Below are positions 8,301 to 20,100 of a stretch of 64,000 bases of DNA, piece after piece. Location of the stretch: positions 62,001 to 126,000 of the forward strand of contig NZ_ALAP01000030.1 in assembly GCF_000280905.1 (NCBI RefSeq), read 5' to 3'. Below the pieces are notes generated by a model that was given only the letters and a program-made list of their open reading frames with translations, did not search any database and was not told the DNA's origin. Positions within the stretch are counted from its first letter, which is position 1; every line of letters starts with the position of its first letter. The translations under genes and the position numbers were made by a program. The DNA is from Streptomyces sp. AA1529. GTDB taxonomy: Bacteria; Actinomycetota; Actinomycetes; Streptomycetales; Streptomycetaceae.

Positions 8301-11160
8301 GGAGGGGCGTGCCGACGCGCTGCCGGAGCCGGTGTCCTACCGCGCGTTCGCCGAGCACACCAGGCGCGGCCCAGGGGATCTGGACGCGGCCGGGGTGTTC
8401 TTCGCCGAGCTGCTCGGGGACGTCTCGGAGCCGACGGTGCTGTTCGGGCTGCACGACGTGCACGGCGACGGCGCGCAGGTGCGGGATGTGCGCAGGTCGT
8501 TGGAGGACGGCCTGGGCCGGCGCATCCGCGCTCTCGCGGGAGAGCTGCGGACGAGTCCCGCGACGCTCTTCCATGTCGGCTGGGCGCTGACCGCGGCGGC
8601 CTGCACCGACCGCGACGACGTGGTGTTCGGCACCGTCATGTGGGGGCGGCTGCACGGGCCGGCCGGGATGGAGAGCATGCTCGGCAGCTTCATCAACACG
8701 CTGCCGGTGCGGTTCCGGCTGTCCGGCAGCAGTGTGCGGGAGCTGGTGCGGCAGGCCGACGAGGCGCTGCACGGGCTGGTGCGCTTCGAGCGGACCCCGC
8801 TGTCCGAGGCCCGGTCGCACAGCGGACTGCCCGGAGCGGACGTCCCGCTGTTCAACGCGATCCTCAACTACCGGCAGATGCCGGGCGACAACGGGGTCGA
8901 GCGGCTGCTGGAGCGGGTGGGCGTCGCTCCGCTGTCGACGGAGGTGATCGAGCGCAGCAACTATCCGCTGACCGTCTCGATCAACGACCTGGGGGACGCG
9001 TTCCAGATCGACGCGCAGATCCACCGGGCGCAGGACGCGGAGGTGGTCGTCGACTGCCTGGAGGCGGCCATGGTCTCCCTCGTCGACGCGCTCTCCGACG
9101 AGGAGGGCGCACAGCGGCCGGCCCGTGAGCTGTCCGTGCTGCCGCCCGCGATGCGGCGCCGCGAACTGGCCGAGTTCGCCTGGGAGCCGGTGACCGCCGA
9201 GATCACCGACGCCGACGCTGAGCGGCATGTGCACGACTGGTTCGAGGAGGTGGCGCGCCAGGTGCCGGACGCGGTGGCCGTGTGCTGTGCGGACCGGACG
9301 CTGACGTACGGCGAGCTGAACGCGCGGGCGAACAGGCTGGCCCGCCATCTGCGCGAGCAGGGCGTGGGACACGAGTCGCTGGTGGCGTTGTGTCTGCCGC
9401 GAAGCGAGTGGCTGGTGGTGTGCGCGCTGGCGGTGCTGAAGGCCGGGGGCGCCTACGTGCCGCTGGACCCGACGGCGCCGCCCGAGCGGCTCGGCCACGT
9501 GCTGACGGACAGCGCGCCGCGCGTGGTGCTGGTGGACGGCGCGCTCCCCGACGGGCTGGAGGCCGGTACCGCCGTCGTGGTGGACGTGCCGGGTGACGCG
9601 GACCGCTGGGCGCAGCTGCCGGACAGCGATCCGGAGCCGGTGCCGGGAGCCTCCCCGGGCGACCTGGCGTATGTGATCTACACCTCGGGGTCGACGGGAC
9701 TGCCCAAGGGCGTGATGGTCGAGCACCGCAACGTCGCCCGGTTCTTCCTCGCGGCCCAGGAGTGGTTCGGCTACCGGGAAGGGGACGTGTGGACGCTGTT
9801 CCACTCCATCGCGTTCGACTTCACGGTCTGGGAGATGTGGGGCGCGCTGCTGCACCGCGGGCGGCTCGTGGTGGTCACCCAGGACGTGGCGCGCAGCCCG
9901 GCGGACTTCTACACGCTGCTGTGCGAGGAGGGCGTGACCGTGCTCGGCCAGACCCCCACCGGGTTCGGCCAGCTGATCGCGGCGCAGGGCGAGGACGGCG
10001 CACCGCACCAGGTGCGGACGGTGCTGCTGGGCGGCGAGGAGCTGGACGCCTCGCCGCTGGCGCCGTGGTTCCGGCGGCCCGTCAATGACGGGACGACGCT
10101 GGTCAACATGTGGGGCACCACCGAGACGACGGTGGTCTCCACCTACCGGGAGGTGGTCGAGCCGGACACCCGGCTGACGACCCGGCCCATCGGCCGCCCC
10201 CTGCCGGGCATGAGCGTGTACGTCCTGGACCGGTACGGGGACCCGGTGCCGACCGGCGCGGTGGGCGAACTGGTCATCGGCGGCGAGATCGTGGCCCGCG
10301 GCTACCTCAACCGGGCCGAGCTGAGTGCGGAGCGGTTCGTGGCCGACCCGTACTGCGACGCGCCCGGGGCCCGCATGTACCGCACCGGCGACCTGGGCCG
10401 GCGGCTGCCGGACGGCACGCTGGAGTTCCTGGGCCGCAACGACGGCCAGGTGAAGATCCGCGGATACCGCATCGAACTGGGAGAGATCGCCACCCGTCTC
10501 AACGAGCACCCGGCGGTCGCCGAGGCCCGCGTGGTGGTGCGCGGCCGGGGCGACGACCGGCGCCTGGTCGGATACGTCGTCCCGGCCCGGGGCGCCGTGC
10601 CGCAGCCGCACCGGCCGGACGAGCGGGAGCTGAAGGAGGAGCTGGACGCCGCGCTGCGGGCCGCGCTGCCGTCCTACATGGCGCCCTCCGGTTACGTCCT
10701 GCTGGACGAGCTGCCGCTGACCGGCAACGGCAAGCTGGACACCGCCGCGCTGCCCGAACCCGAGCTGCCGCAGCGGTCCGGCGAGCCGGACTCGGCCGCG
10801 CGCACCCCGACCGAAAAGGTGGTCTGCGAGGTCTGGGCCGAACTCCTGGGCACCGACACCGGGCACCTCGGGATGGACAGCAACTTCTTCTCGATGGGCG
10901 GCAACTCGCTGCTCGTCACCCGGATGATCAACATGATCAAGCAGCGGACCGGCGTGGAGCTGCGTGTCCAGACGGTCTTCGCGGCGGAGCAGTTGTCCGT
11001 GCTCGCCGCCGAGGTGGAGCGCGGCCTCCCGGACACCGGGCCCGCGGCCGCGCTGGACCTGACCGCGCTCAGCGAGAGCATCAGCCTCGTCCAGGGCCTG
11101 AGCGATGCGGAGGTGGACGCCCTGGACCTCGGCAGTGCCCTCCCCGACACCCAGAGCTAG
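5395..11160 (+). CDS. Hybrid NRPS with N-terminal non-elongating ketosynthase (KS0-PCP-C-A-PCP)
   Basis: This 1,921-residue cytosolic megasynthase is assembled as follows. KS ~1-420: active Cys161 in VDSMCTSS and His332 in SNVGHPE are present, but the HGTGT motif reads SAANGA, so the first catalytic His is Ala295. Post-KS linker ~430-590 (VAYTLQVGREPM). PCP with GGHS, Ser695. C domain ~790-1220 with HHTIHD (949-954). A domain ~1280-1780 with YTSGSTGLPKG. PCP with GGNS, Ser1838. It ends in a short acidic tail, with no thioesterase. The start at 5395 is set by AGAGGTGA upstream and by the KS strand beginning at residue 2. The KS probably only transfers an upstream polyketide onto the PCP. The next gene starts 15 bp later, so the two NRPS proteins should be made together. 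Confidence 0.92.
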   Translation: MDVAVIGLTGRYPRSEDLDSFWEHLRNGRDCVTEPPADRWQEGRPTGAWGGFVDGIDRFDPALFDISPREAALMDPQQRLFLETVWELLEGCGVTQESIEEQYERRVGVYVGAAYQLYRADASADPVSAALTSTASYNLIANRVSHFFGLEGPSLAVDSMCTSSAMAVHLACADLLRGESGLAIAGGVNLATHPDKFLGLSEMGLLGSHPGSRSFRDGDGYLPAEAVGALLLKPLDAALRDGDTVHAVVKGTASLHSGRVGGFLTPSRRAQVTVMNRALERAGAEPESIGYVESAANGAAMSDEIEMSALREVFAGVPEPLPVGSVKSNVGHPEAASGVAQLTKVALQLRHGELAPLAATGEPNPDLALDRGPLALCEELTPWPERRDAQGRRVARRALINSVAAGGSHVSLVVEAPPQSVAEAPDTTAAGPQLVVVSARDRARLRGAVRRLEEYLGSSGTAADLADVAYTLQVGREPMPERFAVVADGVEELRGALAGYLAAPDGSGSPDTAPVYTGSAADGGAGPLLTMLDGAPGAAFLSALVADGDLARIAELWVNGARIPWRRLHPRSRRLLSLPGTAFERGSYWLGSTGATAHTGPSSASAPEPVRPDAPEPAAAATVPGPAVPEPAAAGPGTAASLRREPEAAERAEGTEGQKTAEREAVVLETCAELLGFRPEDLGPADSFLALGGHSLLAHRFAALLRDRGLHCDPPGILRARSLAAIAEAAEAAPVSTTSPAAPTSPAAQAAPAAPASPASAEASRTTAEASPSAAPVAAPPETARVTPAAFPLVSLTEEELAAVVDAVPGGAANLQDVYPLTPMQEGMFFHHIKESAHDPYVSSGLFSFADRDCLDRFADALRAVVARHDALRTVLLADGLSGPVQAVLRQVELTVSEIELGAGSPAREQLAELVRRAPRMRLDRAPLIRLRRGRHPGTGVWHAILTLHHTIHDASSLGVLFSEIGAHMEGRADALPEPVSYRAFAEHTRRGPGDLDAAGVFFAELLGDVSEPTVLFGLHDVHGDGAQVRDVRRSLEDGLGRRIRALAGELRTSPATLFHVGWALTAAACTDRDDVVFGTVMWGRLHGPAGMESMLGSFINTLPVRFRLSGSSVRELVRQADEALHGLVRFERTPLSEARSHSGLPGADVPLFNAILNYRQMPGDNGVERLLERVGVAPLSTEVIERSNYPLTVSINDLGDAFQIDAQIHRAQDAEVVVDCLEAAMVSLVDALSDEEGAQRPARELSVLPPAMRRRELAEFAWEPVTAEITDADAERHVHDWFEEVARQVPDAVAVCCADRTLTYGELNARANRLARHLREQGVGHESLVALCLPRSEWLVVCALAVLKAGGAYVPLDPTAPPERLGHVLTDSAPRVVLVDGALPDGLEAGTAVVVDVPGDADRWAQLPDSDPEPVPGASPGDLAYVIYTSGSTGLPKGVMVEHRNVARFFLAAQEWFGYREGDVWTLFHSIAFDFTVWEMWGALLHRGRLVVVTQDVARSPADFYTLLCEEGVTVLGQTPTGFGQLIAAQGEDGAPHQVRTVLLGGEELDASPLAPWFRRPVNDGTTLVNMWGTTETTVVSTYREVVEPDTRLTTRPIGRPLPGMSVYVLDRYGDPVPTGAVGELVIGGEIVARGYLNRAELSAERFVADPYCDAPGARMYRTGDLGRRLPDGTLEFLGRNDGQVKIRGYRIELGEIATRLNEHPAVAEARVVVRGRGDDRRLVGYVVPARGAVPQPHRPDERELKEELDAALRAALPSYMAPSGYVLLDELPLTGNGKLDTAALPEPELPQRSGEPDSAARTPTEKVVCEVWAELLGTDTGHLGMDSNFFSMGGNSLLVTRMINMIKQRTGVELRVQTVFAAEQLSVLAAEVERGLPDTGPAAALDLTALSESISLVQGLSDAEVDALDLGSALPDTQS
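9220..10770 (+). other. Adenylation domain A1, specificity code near DFWGLGMVVK
   Basis: By eye against GrsA, the ten positions read D-F-W (FDFTVWEMW), G (VLGQTP), L and G (VLLGGEE), M (NMWGTTE), V-V (TTVVST) and Lys (GNGKLD). The frame is close to the threonine code DFWNIGMVHK but differs at positions 278, 299 and 331 (N to G, I to L, H to V), and Trp-Gly-Thr replaces the usual Tyr-Gly-Pro before TE. The substrate is probably a small or beta-substituted amino acid; I do not assign it. Confidence 0.5.
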
Positions 11161-11175
11161 GCAGAGAGGCCGACG

Positions 11176-14100
11176 ATGAGCATGCCGCAAGAGGAGAGCG
11201 GGCAGGAGCTGATCCGCAGGATCCAGTCCATGCCCTTCAAGCGGCAGCGTGCCGTGATCGCGCTGCTGCGCCAACAGGGTGTCGACCTGTCAACGCTGGA
11301 CATCATCCCCCGCCTCCCGCGGAACGGGGAGGCACCGCTGCCGCTGTCCTTCGCACAGCAGCGGCTGTGGTTCCTGGCCCAGCTGGAGGACAGCAGCGCG
11401 CACTACAACGTCCCGATGGCGATGCGGCTGCACGGCCGGCTCGACCGTGCCGCGCTGCGCCGGGCGCTGACGGAGCTGGTGCGCCGCCACGAGGCGCTGC
11501 GCACCCGGTTCGAGGACCGGGGCGGTGTGCCGCACCAGTGCATCGACGACGGGTCCGGATTCACCTTGCGGGAGCAGGAGCTGGTCGGCGAGGCGGAGGT
11601 GGCCCGCACCTGCCAGCAGGAGATGCTCACGCCCTTCGATCTGGCACGCGACTCGCTGATCCGGGCACTGCTGCTGCGGCAGAGCGAGACCGAGCACGTC
11701 CTGATGGTGACGATGCACCACATCGTCTCGGACGGCTGGTCGGTCGGGGTCTTCTTCCGCGAGGTGACCGAGCTGTACGAGGCGGTCCGGCAGGGGCGGG
11801 AGGCGGCGCTGGAGCCGCTGCCCGTGCAGTACGCCGACTTCGCGCACTGGCAGCGGGAGTGGCTCGCCGGGGAGGTGCAGACGCGGCAGATCGAGTACTG
11901 GAAGAAGCAGCTGGACGGCGTCGATCCGGGGCTGACGCTGCCGGCGGACCGCCCCCGTCCCGCCGTGCGCGACCACGAGGGCACCCGGGAGTTCTTCCGT
12001 ACCTCACCCGAGCTGCTCGAAAAGCTGCGCAGGATCGGCGAGCAGCACGACGCGACCCTGTACATGACCCTGCTGGCCGCCTACTCGGTGCTGCTGCACC
12101 GCTATACGCAGCAGACCGACATCGCGGTGGGCACCGTGGTGGCCAACCGCAACCGGGCCGAGGTGGAGGGCCTGATCGGCCAGTTCGCCAACACCCTCGT
12201 GATGCGCAACGACCTCTCCGGCGATCCCGCCTTCGCGGAGCTGCTGGCCCGGGTGCGGCAGACGGCGCTGGAGGGCTACGACCACCAGGACGTGCCGTTC
12301 GAGGCCGTGGTGGACGCATTGCAGGCGGACCGCAGCCTGAGCCGCTCGCCGGTGTTCCAGACGGTGCTGGTGCTCCAGGAGGAGCAGGCGGAGCCGAAGC
12401 TCACCCTGGGCGGTCTGGAGGTGACGTCCGTCGATGTGGACTTCAGCATCAGCAAGTTCGATCTGACCCTGGATCTGCGGGAGACCCCGGACGGGCTGAC
12501 GGGCGCGGTCGAGTACAGCACCGCGCTGTTCGACCGGGAGACCGTGCGGCGTTTCGTGCGCCACTTCACCACGCTGCTGGAGTCCCTCGCCGAGGCGCCG
12601 CAGACCCGCATCTCGCGGCTGGAGCTGCTGGACGGCACCGAACGCGGCGGTGGGGCGGAAGCGGAGGCGGCGCCGGGCGGCGTGGTGCCGTGGGCGGACC
12701 AGTGCCTGCACGAGCGGTTCGAGGACGTCGTGCGGCAGGCGCCGGATGCGGTGGCGGTGCGGTGTGCGGACCGGACGCTGAGCTACGGCGAGCTGAACGC
12801 GCGCGCGAACCGGATCGCCCGGTTCCTGCGTACGCGGGGCGTGGGGCGCGAGACGCTGGTGGCGCTGTGTCTGCCGCGGAGCGAGTGGCTGGTGGTGTGC
12901 GCGCTGGCGGTGCTGAAGGCCGGCGGCGCCTATGTGCCGCTGGACCCGTCGGCGCCGCCCGAACGGCTCGGCCATGTGCTGGCGGACAGCGCACCCCGGG
13001 TGGTGCTGGTGGACGGCGGCGTCCCGGCGGGCCTGGACGCCGGCCGGGCCGCCGTGGTGGACGTACGCGACCGCTGGGAGTGGCTGCCGGACGACGACCT
13101 GCAGCCGGTGGCCGGGGCCCTCCCGGCGAACCTGGCCTACGTCATCCACACCTCCGGGTCGACCGGGCGGCCCAAGGGCGTGCTCGTCGAGCACCGGAAC
13201 GTCACCCGGCTGTTCACGGCGACCGCGGAGCGGTTCGGCTTCGGGCCCGAGGACGTGTGGACGCTCTTCCACTCCTTCGCCTTCGACTTCACGGTGTGGG
13301 AGATGTGGGGCGCCCTGCTGCACGGCGGCAGCCTGGTGGTCGTCCCGCACGAGGTGGCACGCAGTCCGCGGGAGTTCTACGCCCTGCTGTGCGCGGAGAA
13401 CGTCACCGTCCTGAACCAGACGCCCAGCGCCTTCGGCCAGCTGATCGCGGCGCAGGGCGAGGACGGCGCCCCGCACCGGCTGCGGACGGTGGTCTTCGGC
13501 GGCGAGGCCCTGGACACCGCGGCGCTGCGGCCCTGGTTCGCGCGGCCGGTCAACGCCGCGACCGAACTGGTCAACATGTACGGGATCACCGAGACGACGG
13601 TGCACGTCACCCACCGGGTGGTGACCGAGGCCGACACCGGGCGCGGGGTCAGCCCGATCGGCGGCCCGCTGCCGGACCTGGCCGTGTACGTCCTGGACAC
13701 GCACGGGAACCCCGTGCCGACCGGCGCGGTCGGCGAGATGTACGTGGGCGGCGCCGGTGTGGCGCGCGGCTATCTGAACCGGCCCGAGCTGACCGCGGAG
13801 CGCTTCCTGGACGACCCGTTCCGGCCCGGCCCGGGCGCCCGCATGTACCGCACCGGCGACCTGGGGCGGCTGCTGGCGGACGGTTCGCTGGAGTACTACG
13901 GCCGCAACGACGACCAGGTCAAGATCCGCGGCCACCGCATCGAGCCGGGCGAGGTCTCCGCCCGGCTGGACGAACACCCCGGGGTGGGCTCCTGCGCGGT
14001 CGTGGCCCGCGAGGACCAGCCGGGCAACCGGCAGCTCGTGGCCTATCTGGTGCCCGCGGACGACCGGCCGGAAGCGGACCTGCGCACCGAACTGGACCAG

Positions 14101-17100
14101 CTCGCCCGGCGGACCCTGCCCGACTACATGCTCCCCGGCGCCTACGTGTGCGTGCCGAGCCTGCCGCTGACCACCAACGGCAAGCTGGACCGCGCCGCGC
14201 TCCCCGCCCCCGGCATCGACGCCTACGCACAGCGGGAGGAGACCCACGTCGCCCCGGCCACCGTCACCGAACGGACGCTGGCGACCGTGTGGGCGGAGCT
14301 GCTCGGCTTCGAGGCGGAGCGGATCAGCGCCAACGACAACTTCTTCACCCTGGGCGGGCACTCGCTGCTGATCACCGTGCTGGTGGCGCGGCTGAACGAG
14401 GCCGGACTCCGGCTCACCGTGCGCGACACCTTCAGCGCGCCCACCCTGGCGGCACTGGCGGAGCGCATCGACGCACACACCGGGGAAGCGGCGGCCGACG
14501 CCTCCGGCGAGGGCTGGACCGTCCCGCCGAACGCCGTCCCCGAAGGGTGCGAGCGGCTCACGCCCGAGCTGCTGCCGCTGGTCGCGCTGGGCCAGGAGCA
14601 CCTCGACTCCCTCGCCGGCCGCGTGCCCGGCGGCGCTGCCAACATCGCGGACGTCTATCCGCTGGTGCCCTCGCAGGAGGGCATCCTCTTCCACCATCTG
14701 ATGGACCCGGAGAACGACCCGTACGTGATGTCCGCGGCGTTCACCGCGCGGGACGAAGCCGCGTGCACCGCGTTCACCGACGCCCTCCAGACGGTGGTCG
14801 ACCGGCACGACGTGATGCGTACGGCGGTGTTCACCGAGGGACTGCCGGAGCCGGTGCAGGTGGTGCTGCGCTCCGCCGAACTCCCCGTCGACCGCATCAG
14901 CCTGACGGAGGAGGCGGGAGACGCGGGAGACGTGAAGCACACCGGGGGCGCGGAGGACGCCGCCGACGGCCCCGGGGCCGCCACCGCGGCGCGCGAGGCC
15001 GCCGAGCGGCAGGTCGAGGCGTTGCTGCACACCCCGCCGCCACTGCCCCCGCACCAGGCGCCGATGATGCGGGTCCGCGTCGCACCGGAACCCGGTTCGC
15101 AGCGCCGGTTCCTGCTGGTGACCTTTCACCACCTCATCGAGGACGCCACCTCGCTGCGGCTGATCTTCGACGAGCTGGCGGCCCTCATGGCGGGCCGCGC
15201 CGACCTGCTCGCCCCCGCGCCGCCCTACCGCGACTTCGTCGCCCACACGCTGCACCAGTTGCGGACGGGGGACGCCGAGGACCACTTCCGCGCCACTCTC
15301 GGTGACGTCACCGAGCCGACCGTGCCGTTCGGGCTGAGCGACGTGCACGGGGACGGCAGGCGCACCCGCAAGCCGCGCCGCTCGCTGTCCGCCGACCTCA
15401 CCGCGCGGCTGCGGGCCGAGGCGGGGCGGCTGGGACTGAGCCCGGCCTGGCTCTTCCACGCGGCCTGCGCCCGGGTCGTGGCCGCCAGCAGCGGACGCGA
15501 CGACGTGGTGTTCGGCACCGTGATGTCCGGACGGCTGCAGGGCGTGCCCGGCGTGGAGCGGATGCTGGGCAACTTCATCAACACGCTGCCGCTGCGGGTG
15601 CGGCTGGCCGGACGCAGCGTCCGCGAACTGGTGGACGAGGTGGCGTCGGGGCTGCGCGAGCTGATCGTGCGGGAGCAGTCCTCGCTGAGTCTGGCCCAGC
15701 GGTGCAGCGGACTGGACAGCGACACCCCGCTGTTCAGCGCCGCGATCAACTTCCGGCACTTCGAGCCCGCGCGCGACGAGATACCGGGCCCGTCCCTGGA
15801 GGAGCAGGGCATCGGCTGGCTGAACGTGATGGACCGCACCAACTACCCCATGGGCATGTCGCTCGACGACGTCGGCGACGAACTGTCCCTGACCGTGCAG
15901 GTCGAGGACGCCGTCGAGCCCGAGACCCTCCTGACGTATGTGGAGACCGCACTCGACGGCATCGTCGCGGCGCTCGCCGCCGACGACGGCAACGGCACCC
16001 GGGCGCTGGACCTCCCGGTGCTGCCCCCGGCCGAGCGGCAGCGGCTGCTGACCGCGGCCCGCGGCGCGACGCCGGAGTACCCGCGGGACGCCTGCCTCGC
16101 CGAACTGTTCGAGGAGCAGGCGGCCCGGCACCCCGACGCGGTCGCCGTCCGCCATGGCGACCGGGAGCTGACCTACGCACAGCTCAACGCCCGCGCGAAC
16201 CGGGTCGCGCACCACCTGCGCGACCGCGGCGTCGGGCCCGACGTCCTGGTCGGACTGTGCGCCGACCGCTCGGTCGAGCTGGTGACCGGCCTGCTGGGCA
16301 TCCTCAAGGCGGGCGGAGCCTACGTCCCCGTCGACCCGGACCACCCCGGGCAGCGCATCCGCGCCCTGCTGGAGACCTCCGGCGTGCAGACGGTGCTCGG
16401 GCTCTCCCGGCTGCCGGACGTGCTGTTCGAGGACGTCGACGAGGTGGTGCACCTCGACACCGGGGAGCGGGCCGCCGACCGCACCCAGGTGCTCGCGGAC
16501 CGGTCCGAGCACGACCCCTCGCGCGCCGGACTCGGGCTGACGCCGGACCACCTGGCCTACGCGATCTTCACCTCCGGCTCCACCGGCCGCCCCAAGGGCG
16601 TGCTGGTGGAGCAGCGCGGTGTGGTCCGGCTCGTGCGCAACCCGGACTACTTCGCCGCCGACACCGACACGGTGGTGCTGCACCACTCCTCGATCTCGTT
16701 CGACGCCGGCTCCCAGGAGGTGCTGACCCCGCTGCTCTGCGGCGGCCGGCTGGTGCTGCACGACGGGGACTCCAAGGACCCCGGGCAGGTACTGGACTGC
16801 GTCGAACGCACCGGGGTCGGCACGATGCTGCTGTCGGCCGCGTTCCTGCCGGCGTTCGTGCAGGCCGCGGCCGGACGCATGCTCCCGCTGCGCCACCTGG
16901 CGGTGGTGGGGGACACCTTCTCGGCGCGGGACGTGCGCCGGCTGTACGCGGCACACCCCGGACTGACCGTGATCGACGGGTACGGCCCCACCGAGAACAG
17001 CATCGCCTCCACCTACTACGAGATCCCCCGCGACATCGCCGAGGACGCCCGGGTGCCCATCGGCCGGCCCGTCCCGCACACCACCGCCTACGTCACCGAC

Positions 17101-20100
17101 GAGCAGCTCCGGCTGGTCCCGGACGGAGTGATCGGCGAACTGTGCCTGGGCGGCGCCGGAGTGGCCCGCGGCTATCTCGACGCGCCGGAGGCGACAGCCG
17201 AGCGGTTCGTGCGCGACCCGTTCGGCGACGCGCCGGACGGCCGGCTCTACCGCACCGGCGACCTGGTGCGCAGGCGGTCCGACGGCACCCTGGAGTTCCG
17301 CGGCCGGGTGGACGACCAGGTCAAGATCCGCGGCTTCCGGGTGGAACCCGGCGAGACAGAGACGGTGCTGCAGGCGCACCCCGCGGTGCACAGCGCCGTG
17401 GTGGTGCCGCAGACCTCCGGCGAGGCGCACAGCCTCAGCGCCTATGTGCGGCCCGCCGAGGAGTGGCTGGAGGCGGCCGCGCGGGAGCAGACCGACGAGA
17501 ACCTCGGCCAGTGGGAGCGGCTCTTCGAGGACCAGTACGCACGCAGCGGGGAGGAGACCGTCCCCGACGATCTGAACCTCGCCGGCTGGGAGAGCAGTTA
17601 CACGGGCGAGCCCGTCCCCGAGTCGGAGATGCGGGAGTGGATCGACGGCACGGTCGCCGCGATCCGGCGGCTGCGGCCCGAACGGCTGCTGGAGATCGGC
17701 TGCGGTACCGGGCTGCTGCTCTTCCGCTACGCGGAGAGCTGCCGGGAGGTGCACGGCATCGACATCTCCGCCTCCGCGCTGGCGGACGTGCGGCGCGGTG
17801 CGGCGCGGCGCGGCTGGTCGCATGTCACCCTGCGGCAGGGCGACGCGCTGTCAGTGGGCGGTCCGGACGCCGATGCGGAACCCGGCGGGTTCGACGTCGT
17901 CGTGCTCAACTCCGTCGCCCAGTACTTCCCCAGCCGCCAGTACCTGGACGAGGTCGTCGGGCGGATCCTCCCCCTGCTCGCGGAGGGCGGCCGCATCCTG
18001 CTGGGCGACATCCGCAACCTCGATCTGTTCTCCGCACACGTCTCGGCCATCGAACGCAGCCGCTCCGGCGCGGCCGGCACGGCGGGCGCGCTGAACGCGC
18101 AGATCCAGCGCCGCCGCCGCCAGGAGACCGAACTCCTGGTCAGCCCGACCTACTTCGCCCGGCTGCCGGAGCGGTTCCCGGCCGTGGGCGCCGTCGACAT
18201 CGCCGTCAAGCGGGGCGTGGGCGACAACGAGATGCTCGCCTACCGCTACGACGTGGTGCTGACCAAGGGCGCCGCCCTCCCGGAGCCCGACCACCCCTGG
18301 CTGGAGGCCGACACCCCGGCCGGACTGCGCGCCCTGCTGGACGCGGGGGCGCCGGAGCGGTTCGGCGTCACCGGGCTGACCAACGAGCGGGTGGCGGAGG
18401 ACGTGCGCGTCTGCGCGGCGCTGGCCCGGTGGGCGCCCTCCCGCCAGGTGGAGCCGCTGCCCGGCGGGGAGCGGCTCTCCGCGCCGGCCCGGGAGGCGGT
18501 CCGGGACCTGGAGGCGGTGCTGGCGCACGCCGAGGACCTCGGGTACGAGGTCGCGGCCACCTGGTCGCAGGACCGGCCGGAGGGCCTGGACCTGGTCCTG
18601 GCCCGGGGCGAGGCGCCCCGGGCGCGGGCCCGCTCCCCCTACCGGGCCACCCGGATGGCGAACGCGCCGCAGGTGGACCGGCTGGGCTCGGCGCTGGTGC
18701 GGGAGCTGCGGGACCACCTCGCCGAGCGGCTGCCCGACCATCTGGTGCCCGGCGCCTTCGTCGTACTGGAGGAGCTGCCGGTCACCTCGCAGGGCAAGGT
18801 CGACAAGCGCGCGCTGCCCGCGCCGGACGAGGAGGACGTCGCCAAGGAGGTGTACGTCGCGCCCCGCACCGAGGCGCAGCGCACCCTGTGCCGGATCGTG
18901 GGCGCCGTCCTGGACCTGGACCGGGTCGGCCTCCAGGACAACTTCTTCAACCTGGGCGGCCACTCGCTGCTGGCCACCCGCCTCAACCTGCGGGTGAAGA
19001 AGGAGACGGGCGTCGATCTGCCGCTCCAGCTCATCCTCACCGCCGCCAGCATGGCGGAGATGGCCGCGGCCCTGGAGGAGGAACCGGCCGGGCCGTCCTC
19101 CGCCGGGCCCGAGCCCGCACAGCCGGCGGCGGCCGGGCCGGTGGCCGAGGGCGGGGAGGCGCCGCTGTCCACCGCGCAGCAGGACCTGTGGTTCCTGCGC
19201 ACCCCCGGGCATCTGGGGATCGCGCACGACAACGTCCAGCTCGCACTGCGGCTGCGGGGCGCGTTGGACCGGGCCGCGTGCACCGGGGCCGTGCGCGCCC
19301 TGGTCGAGCGCCATGCGATCCTGCGGACCGGCTATGAGCGCCGGGACGGCGTCGTGACGCAGCGGGTGCACGGCGCCGACGGTTTCACGGTGGCCGAGGT
19401 GGACATTCCGGCGGACCCCGGTGGTGCCGCGCTGGACGCGTGGCTGCGCGCCGAGCGGGCCCGTCCCTTCGCGCCGGAGGACGCGCACCCCTTCCGGGCG
19501 CATCTGCTGGCCCTCGCCGCGGACGAGCACGTACTGGTCCTCACCCGGCCCTGGGGCATCTTCGACGGCTGGTCGACCGGCATCCTGATGCGGGAGCTGA
19601 GCGCCGGCTACCGGGAGTTGAGCCAGGGCCGGGAACCCCGGTTCGCGCCGCTGCCGTTGCAGTACGCCGACTTCGCCCGGCAGCAGAGCGGCACGGTGGA
19701 CGCCGCGGAGCTCGACCGGCAGCGCGACCACTGGCGCGAGCAGCTCGCCGGGCTGCCCGCCTGCCTGTCGCTGCGCACCGACTACCCCCGCCCGCCGGTG
19801 AAGACCCACCTGGGCGGCACCGTGCCGTTCGCGGTTCCGGGCGACCTGGTGGAGCGGCTGCGGAAGCTCGGCGCCGACCACGGGGCCTCGCTCCACATGA
19901 CCCTGCTCGCGGCCTACGCGGTGCTGCTCGGCAGCCGTACCGACGACCGCGAGCTGGCGATCGGCGCACCGGCCAGCAACCGGCCCGCGGCCGAGCTGGA
20001 GGCGGTCGTCGGCTACTTCGTGAACGCGCTCGTGATGCGGCTGGATGTCGCGCCCCGGCAGTCGTTCGGGGAGCTGCTGGCGCACACCCGGGAGGTGGTC

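Noticed and set aside
10110..15305. Long plus-strand frame across the NRPS1/NRPS2 junction, and another at 15702-19337
   Set aside because: Off-frame, Arg/Gly/Pro-rich translation with no motifs; the true frames show C, A and PCP motifs throughout.
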